Shown: positions 5,883 to 12,672 of the stretch, piece after piece
Position numbering within the stretch: the stretch's first letter is position 1
Layout: every line of letters begins with the position of its first letter
Assembly (NCBI GenBank): GCA_944385365.1
Contig: CALWWW010000062.1
Span: 1 to 32,975, forward strand
Reading direction: 5' to 3'
DNA: 32,975 bases
Source of the DNA: an uncultured Oscillospiraceae bacterium
GTDB taxonomy: Bacteria > Bacillota > Clostridia > Oscillospirales > Oscillospiraceae
Notes under the pieces: model-generated
The model's input: the letters and a program-made list of their open reading frames with translations, nothing else
Told to the model about the DNA's origin: nothing
The model's database searches: none
Translations under genes and position numbers: made by a program

Positions 5883-6908
5883 TTAATAACATCTGCCACA
5901 AGGTTGTATTCCTCGTGCTTTTGCATCTTCCAATGATATTTGAACAGGATTTTTCATACCACTACAAGTGGATTTTTTATGATACTTTCCTGAACCGTCA
6001 GCTGGAGTCCAAACCATTGGAACATATTCTTGTTGAGTAGTTTCTTGTTCAGCTGCTGCCTGTTCTTGAGCAAGTCTTTCTTCCTCGGCTTTTCTTTCAG
6101 CTTCTTCTTGAGCAAGTCTTTCTTCCTCAGCTTTTCTTTCAGCCTCAGCCTTTTCCTGTGCAATACGTTCTTCATCAATTACTGTAACTGTAACTGAATT
6201 ACTTTTAACATTACCACTTTTAGCAGTTATTGTTGCTGTTCCTTCTGATTTACTTTCTAATGTTACAACTCCGTCTTTTGTTGTTAATGCAATTACATCT
6301 GTATTGTCAACAATGTATTCTATTTCAGAATTTGCATCACTTGGAGTCAATGTTGTATTTATATTTTGAGTTTCATTAATATCCATTTCAGTTTGTGCTG
6401 AAATTTCAATAGCTTTAGCAGGTGTAATAGGATTTAATGCCCAGTTTGCTATAATTATGATAGATATTATACAAAATACTCCAGCTACTATGTCATAAAT
6501 TTTCTTTTTGTTTTGGTCAACTTTCTTTCGCCATATTGCAAAATATAATATGGCCGGAATTATTCCTAAAAGGAATATGATAGGTAAAAATATAATTATA
6601 AGAATTGTTAATAATATATTTTTACCTTTTTTGGGTGGTTGATTTTGATGACCATTATTGCTTCCCGTAAAATTCAAAGGCTCATTACTAGACCTTTGAT
6701 TATTTTGGTGATTATTACCGCCTAAATTAGTTGTTCGTGAGTAAGATATTCCAGAGCCAGGAATTCCAACAGTAGTTGTTGCTCTACCTTTGGAATTAAC
6801 AGACACTCTTGCTCCACGAGTGCCGGCTGATATACCGACACTATTTTTATTAATATTTAATTTAACCCCCGGTGCAATTTTAATGCTTTTTCTAAATTTA
6901 AAACCCAT
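5883..6908 (-). CDS. DUF4236 membrane protein with Ig-like and C-terminal cysteine domains
   Basis: 341 codons; GGGGG precedes the ATG by about 8 nt. Residues 1-57 (MGFKFRKSIKIAPGVKLN ... TTTVGIPGSGISYS) are a DUF4236 domain. An Asn/Gln-rich linker follows, then hydrophobic segments at about 98-126 and 139-158. Residues about 165-245 look like a bacterial Ig-like (Big_2) domain (DNTDVIALTTKDGVVTLESK, then GTATITAKSG). A long Glu/Ala/Arg repeat helix spans about 247-290. The C-terminus (about 300-341) is a small Cys domain, KYHKKSTCSGM ... GIQPCGRCY, probably metal-binding. It has no known phage structural or replication role. Its place between the repressor and rep suggests a gene expressed from the prophage that alters the host envelope; that is inference. 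Confidence 0.78.
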   Translation of the reverse strand: MGFKFRKSIKIAPGVKLNINKNSVGISAGTRGARVSVNSKGRATTTVGIPGSGISYSRTTNLGGNNHQNNQRSSNEPLNFTGSNNGHQNQPPKKGKNILLTILIIIFLPIIFLLGIIPAILYFAIWRKKVDQNKKKIYDIVAGVFCIISIIIIANWALNPITPAKAIEISAQTEMDINETQNINTTLTPSDANSEIEYIVDNTDVIALTTKDGVVTLESKSEGTATITAKSGNVKSNSVTVTVIDEERIAQEKAEAERKAEEERLAQEEAERKAEEERLAQEQAAAEQETTQQEYVPMVWTPADGSGKYHKKSTCSGMKNPVQISLEDAKARGIQPCGRCY

Positions 6909-6935
6909 AATATACCCCCTTAATTTATATTTTTA

Positions 6936-7505
6936 TTATGCGTTTTTCTTTGCGTAATCTTCGTAAACTGATGATGTTTTCCCTTTTTTCTCGGCTTCAA
7001 GTTCAAGACGATAAGCCTCAAGTTCTCTTTGAATGTCTTCATCAATTTGGCTTTGCACTTCTTGTACTTGTTGTTCTTCTTGTTCCTGTTGTACTTCCTG
7101 TTCTTGTTGTTCTTCATATACTTGTTGCACTTCTTCAATGTGTTCAGAAGCATACTTGAGTGCAACTTTTTTTATATAGTCTAAAAGTGGCTTTATTTCT
7201 TCTGGCTCAAGTGTAACAAGAACATCAAGACAAGATTTTACAATATCATCTAAATTGTACTTCACAACTAACTCGTTGACAATACTTTTTTCATCTTGGC
7301 AGAACATTTCTCCAATACCGTCACGCAACCATTCTTCATTTACATTGAATTTATTGCAAATATCTTGAATAGTTCTGTCTGATAAGTTTCTTTTCCCATT
7401 TTCAACAAGAGATATTGAATTTCTTTGTAGATTTAATTTTTTTGCAAATTCACTTTGGCTTAATTTTAAAGTTTCTCTAATTTCCTTTAATCTTTCGTTT
7501 ATCAT
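6936..7505 (-). CDS. Cro/CI-type repressor with XRE helix-turn-helix
   Basis: 189 codons; GAGGTGA precedes the ATG. Residues 1-65 (MINERLKEIRETLKLSQSEF ... NSISLVENGKRNLS ... FNVNEEWLRDG) are an XRE helix-turn-helix as in phage repressors. There is no S24 peptidase domain, so RecA-style self-cleavage is unlikely. Residues about 70-120 are helical. Residues about 123-152 are a Glu/Val/Gln low-complexity repeat (EVQQVYEEQQEQEVQQ) encoded by degenerate copies of the plasmid-wide 9-bp repeat. It is divergent from the early genes across operators at 7545-7630, the position of the master lysogeny repressor. Confidence 0.85.
   Translation of the reverse strand: MINERLKEIRETLKLSQSEFAKKLNLQRNSISLVENGKRNLSDRTIQDICNKFNVNEEWLRDGIGEMFCQDEKSIVNELVVKYNLDDIVKSCLDVLVTLEPEEIKPLLDYIKKVALKYASEHIEEVQQVYEEQQEQEVQQEQEEQQVQEVQSQIDEDIQRELEAYRLELEAEKKGKTSSVYEDYAKKNA
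7050..7139 (-). repeat. Degenerate 9-bp repeats inside the repressor gene
   Basis: On the minus strand about nine 9-mers in codon phase, including GTGCAACAA, GTATATGAA, GTACAACAG and the exact consensus GTACAAGAA (7067-7059). Others read GAACAACAA or GAACAAGAA. It is weaker than the arrays at 3052 and 8857, and protein-level low complexity could account for part of it. Confidence 0.55.
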
Positions 7506-7526
7506 TTATTTTCACCTCGTTTATTT

Positions 7527-7555
7527 AATATATTATTAAAATGCTAACTTGTCAA
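7527..7555 (-). promoter_or_regulatory. Repressor promoter
   Basis: On the minus strand TTGACA (7555-7550), 17 bp, TATATT (7532-7527). The -35 is part of the operator TTGACAAGTTA. Confidence 0.75.
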
Positions 7556-7630
7556 CATTTAAAAAGGCGTTAATCAACATTAATATTGACAAGTTATCTT
7601 GATTATTATAAAATTTGCTTACAAGTTATC
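7545..7630. promoter_or_regulatory. Operators of the genetic switch
   Basis: A perfect 11-bp pair TAACTTGTCAA (7545-7555) and TTGACAAGTTA (7586-7596) in inverted orientation, plus a third variant TTACAAGTTATC (7619-7630). Each of the first two contains the -35 of one divergent promoter, so one regulator bound there would control both directions. The early copy continues into TTATC as the third site does. Confidence 0.75.
7586..7614 (+). promoter_or_regulatory. Rightward early promoter
   Basis: TTGACA (7586-7591), 17 bp, TAAAAT (7609-7614), with its -35 inside an operator copy and a third operator-like site just downstream of the -10. Confidence 0.75.
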
Positions 7631-7655
7631 AAAAATAAAAGGATAGGTGAGAATT

Positions 7656-7802
7656 ATGGAGGAAAAATTAGAAAAGAAAAAAGAACTTTTAACTGAATGT
7701 GCGACAGAATTAGAAAAATTACCAGAAGATGCTGTTATGGACATGTTGTTAGTAATAAAAGGTGCAGCAATCGCCTATAAAAGCAAAATGAAAGCAAGCT
7801 GA
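7656..7802 (+). CDS. Small early protein (48 residues)
   Basis: ATG at 7656, AGGTGA 6 nt before it, TGA at 7800-7802. The product begins MEEKLEKKKELLTECATELE and ends with a helix rich in Ala and Met (DAVMDMLLVIKGAAIAYKSK). It is the first gene after the early promoter, the position usual for Cro or an early regulator, but no helix-turn-helix is evident. A terminator-like hairpin follows at 7817. Not recognised. Confidence 0.6.
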   Translation: MEEKLEKKKELLTECATELEKLPEDAVMDMLLVIKGAAIAYKSKMKAS

Positions 7803-7816
7803 CAGTTAAATATCAA

Positions 7817-7851
7817 AAAAAGTCTCTATTTTGACCATATAGGGACTTTTT
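7817..7851 (+). terminator. Terminator-like hairpin early in the rightward operon
   Basis: Stem AGTCTCTAT (7821-7829) / ATAGGGACT (7839-7847) with flanking A/T pairs and five T. Genes downstream need readthrough, antitermination or a second promoter (possibly in 7858-7890). Confidence 0.75.
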
Positions 7852-7883
7852 GGGACTTTGTAATAATTATTGTTAAGTTAATA

Positions 7884-7908
7884 TTTAACGTTTGTTGTAG
7901 ACGTTAAA
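7884..7908. promoter_or_regulatory. Inverted repeat before the second early operon
   Basis: Perfect 8-bp inverted repeat TTTAACGT - 9 nt - ACGTTAAA, 14 nt before the ATG at 7923 and not followed by T. It is a candidate operator or mRNA hairpin. Confidence 0.45.
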
Positions 7909-7922
7909 AAAGGGGAAATTTT

Positions 7923-8153
7923 ATGAAAACAATTAATATCAAAGTGGGGGATATTGTAAAAATAACAAAGTCAATTGTTGACTATGAAAATGAAAATCCT
8001 CAAAAGACAAGGAAATCTCTTGTAAATTATAAAGTTATAGCACTCTATCCCCATGGAGTGCTTTGTCAAAGAAAAGTGATGAAAGGCATTATTCGTGAGT
8101 TTTTTTGTTATAACTTGTTTAGAACAGGCGAGTGTATTTGGAGGAGAGTTTAA
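7923..8153 (+). CDS. Small hypothetical phage protein
   Basis: 76 codons; AAGGGGA lies about 8 nt before the ATG. The N-terminus KVGDIVKITKS and the later YKVIALYPHGVLCQ with GIIREFFCYNLFR match a small early-region protein of clostridial phages whose function I do not know; an SH3-like barrel is plausible. The stop overlaps the next ATG (TAATG). Confidence 0.65.
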   Translation: MKTINIKVGDIVKITKSIVDYENENPQKTRKSLVNYKVIALYPHGVLCQRKVMKGIIREFFCYNLFRTGECIWRRV

Positions 8154-8452
8154 TGTTTAAATTTGAGTTTGATAAGAAAAATAGAAAATACGACTTAAAA
8201 GTTGAAGATATTCCAGGATTTGAAATATTAAATGCAATAGAAAGTTTTGGAAAAAGTATACAGTTGCTTATTAAAAAAAATGTCCTACCTGATGCAGAAG
8301 AAGAATTTAAGAGAGATGCTTTTGATTGTTTTAAAAATGGCTTATATTCGCAAGGCTCTTACAGTCATGCGAAAAGATGCTTTGAAAATACATTGATAGA
8401 AAGAGAATTTCAAAGAACATTAGAGGAAGTGTATTCAAGGAGGAGTTTATAA
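8153..8452 (+). CDS. Hypothetical protein
   Basis: 99 codons from the ATG at 8153, preceded by GGAGGAG; an upstream in-frame start lies inside the previous gene and has no ribosome site. The N-terminus is charged (FEFDKKNRKYDLKVEDIPGF) and the rest helical and mixed, with two Cys. It is coupled to its neighbours on both sides (TAATG before; TAAGTG after). Not recognised. Confidence 0.6.
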   Translation: MFKFEFDKKNRKYDLKVEDIPGFEILNAIESFGKSIQLLIKKNVLPDAEEEFKRDAFDCFKNGLYSQGSYSHAKRCFENTLIEREFQRTLEEVYSRRSL

Positions 8453-8845
8453 GTGGGATACAGGTCAAGTAGGAAAAGTAAAAAAAATAATATTGAACGT
8501 ATTCAAAAAGATTTAAAAACATTGAAAATGCGAAATAAGGTTTTGGAAAAAGTCGTAATTGATACCAACAATGAATATCATCAAAAATTTTTAAAAATGC
8601 AAGCCAATGTATCATATGCTCAGGGAAGTTGTGCAGGTGCAGTTGCACGTATTGATGAAATCGAAAAAGAGCAAAAACATTTAAAAATAAGTGTTCGAAA
8701 AAACAGAGAAAGAAATAATGTCAGATATTTTTATATGCTTAGAAAATTAAAAAATAAAGTTGATGAACCTGCTATTAAGGTTTATGTTTTTACCGGAATA
8801 TCAGCATTTTTAGGCTGTTCATTAGCATATTTAATTTTTACATAA
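8453..8845 (+). CDS. Coiled-coil protein with C-terminal membrane anchor
   Basis: 130 codons with a GTG start immediately after the previous stop; AAGGAGGAG lies 8-9 nt before it. Residues 1-85 are strongly basic and helical (SSRKSKKNNIERIQKDLKTL). Residues about 108-129 (VYVFTGISAFLGCSLAYLIF) form one membrane segment at the C-terminus. A tail-anchored, DNA- or protein-binding rod at the membrane is plausible. Not recognised. The iteron array at 8857 begins 11 bp after the stop. Confidence 0.65.
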   Translation: MGYRSSRKSKKNNIERIQKDLKTLKMRNKVLEKVVIDTNNEYHQKFLKMQANVSYAQGSCAGAVARIDEIEKEQKHLKISVRKNRERNNVRYFYMLRKLKNKVDEPAIKVYVFTGISAFLGCSLAYLIFT

Positions 8846-8856
8846 AAGCATATTAA

Positions 8857-8919
8857 GTATAAGTTGTACAAGTTGTATAAGAAGTATAACTTGTACAATA
8901 AGTACAAGAAGTATAAAAG
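8857..8919 (+). repeat. 9-bp iteron array before the replisome organiser
   Basis: Seven exact-period 9-mers: GTATAAGTT, GTACAAGTT, GTATAAGAA, GTATAACTT, GTACAATAA, GTACAAGAA, GTATAAAAG. The last runs into the AGGAGGG ribosome site of 8931. This is the same family as the array before parA (3010-3105), so one protein could bind both. Confidence 0.85.
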
Positions 8920-8930
8920 GAGGGTTTTTT

Positions 8931-9794
8931 ATGGCAACTATAAGAGTGGAAAAAAATAAAAATTACAGCGTTATGAGTAATACACCATTGCAAGATAAAA
9001 ATTTGTCATTGAAGGCAAAAGGTCTTTTGGCTCTTGTTTTTACACTTCCGGAAGATTGGGAGTATAGTATTAACGGAGTTTGTAAGATAGTTAAAGAAAG
9101 TAAAGCAGCTGTTATGACTGCTTTTGATGAACTTGAGAAATTTGGATATTTAAAAAGAGAACGCAACAGAGCAAAAGGTGGAAAATTTGCAGGGTTTACA
9201 TATGTTTTTTATGAAACACCACAAGAAACTAAGTCTGAAGAAGAATGTACAGATATAGAAGAACCATATTCTGAAAAACCGTATACCGAAAAACCGTATA
9301 CCGAAAAACCGTATACCGAAAATCCGACACAACAAAATACTAATATAACAAAATACTTAAATAAAAAAACATGTCAGCAGTCTAAAGACTGTGACGCTGC
9401 TCCTGATGAAGTGTCTTGTTTTGATGAAAATTCTCAAGAATATATTATAGCTAAAACATTAAGTGATAACATTCTTGAGTTACGACCAAAAGCTAAAGTT
9501 CCAAGAAACTTTAAAGACATGCAAAAATGGGCAGAATTGATTGACAAAATGATTAGGATTGATAAAGCTGAGCCTCAAGAAATTTACGATGTGCTTAATT
9601 TTGTCAAATCAGATAAGTTTTGGAGTAAAAATATATTGTCTCCGTCAGCTTTAAGAAAGCATTTTGATAGACTTATGATAACCATACAAAACCAAAAACC
9701 ACAGGAAAAACCTACACCACAGCCACAGACTGTATCGTCAAAAGCTGATAAAGTGCTTGAAAAATTAATGGGTGAAGGTGGTTTATATGACTAA
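8931..9794 (+). CDS. Replisome organiser / DnaD-like initiator with helix-turn-helix N-domain
   Basis: 287 codons; GGAGGG lies about 8 nt before the ATG. Residues 1-95 (IRVEKNKNYSVMSNTPLQDKN, LSLKAKGLLALVFTLPEDWE, KESKAAVMTAFDELEKFGYL) are the winged-helix domain common to replisome organisers of Bacillota phages. An acidic linker with four PYxEKPYTEKP-type repeats follows (about residues 108-130). The C-terminal part (about 165-250) is helical and ends in a disordered Gln/Pro region. It lies directly before DnaB and overlaps it, so it probably opens the origin and loads the helicase in lytic growth. Two repeat sets, in its leader and within its linker DNA, are origin candidates. Confidence 0.82.
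   Translation: MATIRVEKNKNYSVMSNTPLQDKNLSLKAKGLLALVFTLPEDWEYSINGVCKIVKESKAAVMTAFDELEKFGYLKRERNRAKGGKFAGFTYVFYETPQETKSEEECTDIEEPYSEKPYTEKPYTEKPYTENPTQQNTNITKYLNKKTCQQSKDCDAAPDEVSCFDENSQEYIIAKTLSDNILELRPKAKVPRNFKDMQKWAELIDKMIRIDKAEPQEIYDVLNFVKSDKFWSKNILSPSALRKHFDRLMITIQNQKPQEKPTPQPQTVSSKADKVLEKLMGEGGLYD
9258..9332 (+). repeat. 15-bp tandem repeats inside the replisome organiser gene
   Basis: GAAAAACCGTATACC occurs perfectly at 9273, 9288 and 9303, with degenerate copies before (9258) and after (9318). The unit contains the palindrome GTATAC and is five codons long. Many phage origins (lambda O is the known case) lie as repeats within the initiator gene. Confidence 0.7.
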
Positions 9795-11103
9795 CAATTT
9801 GTATGATATTGAAGCCGAAAAAGCCTTGATTTCTTCTGTTTTTTTGGGTGGAAATGCTGTTTTTTTAAAAGTTGCAAATGTTGAGCCTAAAGCATTTTAT
9901 CATACAGGTTGTAGGCTTATTTGGGAGGCTATAAGCAAAATACATAAAAAAGGCGAAAACATAGATGTTATAGCTGTTTCTGATGTGTTGAAACAATCCG
10001 GAAATTTTGAAAAATGCGGTGGAACAGCTTTTTTGACAGAGATTGTTTCGAGTGTTGGAAATAGTGTGAATAGTGCTATATATGCATCTATTGTACTTGA
10101 AAAAAGTGCAAGAAGAAATATATTGCCAATACTTAAAAATGCTGAAAAATTAGCAGAAAAAGGCTCTTTTGATGACCTTTGCAAGAGTCTTGAAAATTTG
10201 AAAATTGAAAATGTTGGTGTATCGGAAACACCTTCAGCTGTTGAAGTATTTGAAGAATTTTTTAAGTTAAAAATGGAGCAGAAAGACAGTGGTCAAAAGT
10301 TCACTGGTATCAAAACTGGATTTCATAAGTTAGACGTAATGACAGGTGGACTCCAAAAGGGAGATTATATACTTGTGGGTGCAAGACCTTCAATGGGTAA
10401 GACAGCATTAATGTGCGATATTGCGAGGAATGTTGCAAGATTGCAAGATTGCGATGTTTATATATTTTCGCTTGAAATGTCAAAAGATGCACTTATTTCA
10501 AGATTTGCTTCAAGGGAGTTTAAGATTGACAATCAAAAATGGAAAACTCCGGCAATGTTGGAGAATGAGGATATTTTGAACATTCAAAGAGGTGCAGATG
10601 ACTTTGAAAAAATATTTAAGAACGTGTTCGTAATTGACAATCCCAATATGTCAGTATCGGACATATACAGAACTACGCTTGAGTTAGCAGTAAAAAGGGG
10701 GCGAAAGCCTGCATTGGTTTGTATAGATTATTTACAGAGGATAATTGGAGAAGGACAGACAAGTGTAAGTGTTTTTACGAACATTTCACGAGAATTGAAG
10801 ACGTTTGCAAGGGATATAAACCGCCCTATGATTGTGCTTTCACAGTTATCACGAACCTGTGAGACCAGGGCGGATAAGAAACCTGTACTTTCAGACATAC
10901 GAGAGTCTGGAGCTATTGAACAAGATGCCGACATTGTAGCTTTTCTTTTCAGAGAAGATTATTATTTCCCAAATTCAGAGAAAAAGGGAATGGCTGAGCT
11001 TATAATCCAAAAGCACCGTAACGGTGAACTTGGTACTGTTGATTTGATTTTTAAGAAGGAATTTACCGGATTTTATAATCCAGAAATGAGGAGAATAAAA
11101 TGA
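9787..11103 (+). CDS. dnaB: Replicative DNA helicase, DnaB family
   Basis: 438 codons from the ATG at 9787, which follows AAGGTGG and overlaps the end of the organiser gene by 8 nt; a GTG 15 nt upstream is less well placed. Residues 1-105 are the DnaB N-terminal domain (LYDIEAEKALISSVFL). The RecA-like ATPase has Walker A GARPSMGKT (198-206), Walker B VCIDYLQ (near 311-317), LSQLSR and the DIRESGAIEQDAD / KHRNGELG signatures. It unwinds the template at the phage fork, loaded by the upstream protein. Length is normal for the family. Confidence 0.95.
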   Translation: MTNNLYDIEAEKALISSVFLGGNAVFLKVANVEPKAFYHTGCRLIWEAISKIHKKGENIDVIAVSDVLKQSGNFEKCGGTAFLTEIVSSVGNSVNSAIYASIVLEKSARRNILPILKNAEKLAEKGSFDDLCKSLENLKIENVGVSETPSAVEVFEEFFKLKMEQKDSGQKFTGIKTGFHKLDVMTGGLQKGDYILVGARPSMGKTALMCDIARNVARLQDCDVYIFSLEMSKDALISRFASREFKIDNQKWKTPAMLENEDILNIQRGADDFEKIFKNVFVIDNPNMSVSDIYRTTLELAVKRGRKPALVCIDYLQRIIGEGQTSVSVFTNISRELKTFARDINRPMIVLSQLSRTCETRADKKPVLSDIRESGAIEQDADIVAFLFREDYYFPNSEKKGMAELIIQKHRNGELGTVDLIFKKEFTGFYNPEMRRIK

Positions 11104-11246
11104 TTAAAGAAATAAAAATTTGCGACTGTTGTGGAAAAGAATGTGATTTTTTTTACACAAATATTGAAATAGATATATGTAAAGAATGTTATGAAAGTTT
11201 TGAAGAATGGCTTAAATCAAAGCGTTTGAATGAGGTGAAAGAATGA
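11100..11246 (+). CDS. Small zinc-ribbon protein
   Basis: 48 codons. The ATG overlaps the DnaB stop (ATGA), and its own TGA overlaps the next ATG. ICDCCGKEC and DICKECYESFEEW supply two Cys-x-x-Cys pairs about 20 residues apart, so a single zinc ribbon is likely. Such small proteins are common among phage replication genes; the function is unknown. Confidence 0.7.
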   Translation: MIKEIKICDCCGKECDFFYTNIEIDICKECYESFEEWLKSKRLNEVKE

Positions 11247-11599
11247 TAGAGTATTTGGAAAAACAAAAAGAAATAATGGACAAAGCATTTGAATTATATA
11301 AGCAAGGCTATCAAGTACATTGTTCACTAGAAGCACATATTGAAGAAGTCTATATTACATTTTACACAGATACAAAATATTATAACAAACATAAAGAATG
11401 GCAAAATAATATTAATATATTTTGTTTACCTTGTAACTTAAATAAAAATATAGCACATATAAAGTTTGAATATAGTCGTGATGATGATGTTTACAATGCA
11501 ATTATGGATACTTTTAAAGAAATAGAAAAAAAGAGTATTAAAGTTTACGCTTGGAATGAAGCAAAAAATTTTATAAAAAGAAGGTTTGAAAATGAATAA
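11243..11599 (+). CDS. Hypothetical protein
   Basis: 118 codons with a start coupled to the zinc-ribbon gene (ATGA overlap). It is mixed alpha/beta with an N-terminal helix (IEYLEKQKEIMDKAFELYKQ), a Tyr-rich central part and a basic C-terminus (WNEAKNFIKRRFENE). It overlaps the ssb start by 8 nt. Not recognised. Confidence 0.6.
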   Translation: MIEYLEKQKEIMDKAFELYKQGYQVHCSLEAHIEEVYITFYTDTKYYNKHKEWQNNINIFCLPCNLNKNIAHIKFEYSRDDDVYNAIMDTFKEIEKKSIKVYAWNEAKNFIKRRFENE

Positions 11600-12005
11600 A
11601 GTTTTATTACTTGGCAGGCTTACAAGAGAGCCAGAAGTCAGATATACACAAGGTGGAGAGCCTATGGCTGTTGCAAGATATACTCTTGCTGTTAATCGTA
11701 AACTTACTAAAAATGGGCAGCAGGAGGCGGATTTTATAAATTGTGTTGCTTTTGGCAAATTGGGAGAGTTTGCAGAGAAGTATTTGAGAAAAGGACAACT
11801 TATAAGCATTGTTGGAAGGCTTCAAGTTCGCTCTTGGGACGACCAAAACGGTCAGAAAAGGTGGTCTACTGAAGTAGTGATTGAAGAACATTACTTTACT
11901 GAAAGTAAGAGAAGTTCTAGAAATAAACAACTAGGGAATGAAACACATCCAGAAGGATTTTATCCAATAGATGAAAGTCTTCAAGATGATGATGTACCAT
12001 TTTAA
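11592..12005 (+). CDS. ssb: Single-stranded DNA-binding protein
   Basis: 137 codons from the ATG at 11592, 6-7 nt after AAGAAGG. The OB fold is clear: MNKVLLLGRLTREPEVRYTQ, then TLAVNR, ADFINCVAFGKLGEFAEKYL and KGQLISIVGRLQVRSW. The C-terminus ends in DDDVPF, the acidic tip by which SSB recruits partner proteins. It is slightly short for bacterial SSB, as phage versions often are. It coats single strands made by the helicase encoded upstream. Confidence 0.95.
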   Translation: MNKVLLLGRLTREPEVRYTQGGEPMAVARYTLAVNRKLTKNGQQEADFINCVAFGKLGEFAEKYLRKGQLISIVGRLQVRSWDDQNGQKRWSTEVVIEEHYFTESKRSSRNKQLGNETHPEGFYPIDESLQDDDVPF

Positions 12006-12064
12006 TAATCAAGAGGTGATACATTGAATATAGCGGGAAAAATTATACACCGAATACTGATTAT

Positions 12065-12235
12065 ATGTGTTTAAAAAATATTGCAGAGGAAACAGCTGAT
12101 TTGGAGTTGTGTTTAGATGTACTCAAATTGAGTTTAACTATAAACAGCACAATTTTTATAAAAAAAGAAAAGGCTGCTGTAAAAGAGAAAAAGTTGGATA
12201 GATGGGTTGAAAGATTGGAGTTGAATTCAAAGTGA
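12065..12235 (+). CDS. Small early protein, probably with a damaged start
   Basis: 56 codons from the ATG at 12065 to the TGA at 12235; the stop overlaps the GTG of the next gene (GTGA), which supports translation. The product has LKNIAEETADLELCLDVLKL and ends KLDRWVERLELNSK. The frame remains protein-like upstream to 12023 (EYSGKNYTPNTDYM) but lacks a normal start. The well-placed TTG at 12024 (after AGAGGTGA) is one base out of frame. A single lost A in TTGAA at 12024-12028 would restore a start M-K-Y-S-G-K. The true gene is therefore probably 12024-12235 with a one-base deletion or a sequencing error. Confidence 0.55.
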   Translation: MCLKNIAEETADLELCLDVLKLSLTINSTIFIKKEKAAVKEKKLDRWVERLELNSK

Positions 12236-12669
12236 GAGAGGTTTTATCTAGAGCAAAAAGAGTTGAAGATAATCAATGGGTTGAAGGGAATTATGTGAAA
12301 TACCAAAAGAGAATGGTTTGCCCGATTGGTGATAGTTTGAAAGATGAAGATGTAGAGCATTTTATGTTTTTTGAGAGTTTTGCTGATTGGAATATGCCAC
12401 GAGAATTAATGTATACAAAAATAAAACCTGAAACATTAGGGCAATATACAGGAAAACTAGACGTAAACGGAAAAAGAATTTTTGAAGGTGATATATTAAA
12501 TATAATGTTATACGGTAAAAATTTAAAGGTTGTATGGTGGCAAGCAGTCTGTGGCTTTGGATTGAATGATAAAGATGAAAAAGGTCTTTTATTTATGAAT
12601 GAAGTACATAGTAATGGGATTGATGTTATAGGTAATATATATGATAATCCTGAATTAATGGAGGAATAA
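12232..12669 (+). CDS. YopX-family phage protein
   Basis: 145 codons, GTG start overlapping the previous stop. The segment IKPETLGQYTGKLDVNGKRI followed by FEGDIL and VVWWQAVCGFGL is the YopX signature, common in phages of Bacillota; biochemical function unknown. It lies in the early operon among small accessory genes. Confidence 0.85.
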   Translation: MREVLSRAKRVEDNQWVEGNYVKYQKRMVCPIGDSLKDEDVEHFMFFESFADWNMPRELMYTKIKPETLGQYTGKLDVNGKRIFEGDILNIMLYGKNLKVVWWQAVCGFGLNDKDEKGLLFMNEVHSNGIDVIGNIYDNPELMEE

Positions 12670-12672
12670 ACA

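Noticed and set aside
5954-6178. Lys-rich ORF in the DUF4236 gene
   Set aside because: Alternate frame of the Glu/Ala-rich repeat region; the DUF4236 frame has recognisable domains and a ribosome site.
6920-7165. ORFs in other frames over the repressor repeat region
   Set aside because: Low-complexity products of the 9-bp repeat read out of frame.
9150-9335. Leftward ORF with repeated FFGIR peptides
   Set aside because: It is the antisense of the 15-bp repeats in the replisome organiser gene. It has no ribosome site, and the repeat peptide is a by-product.
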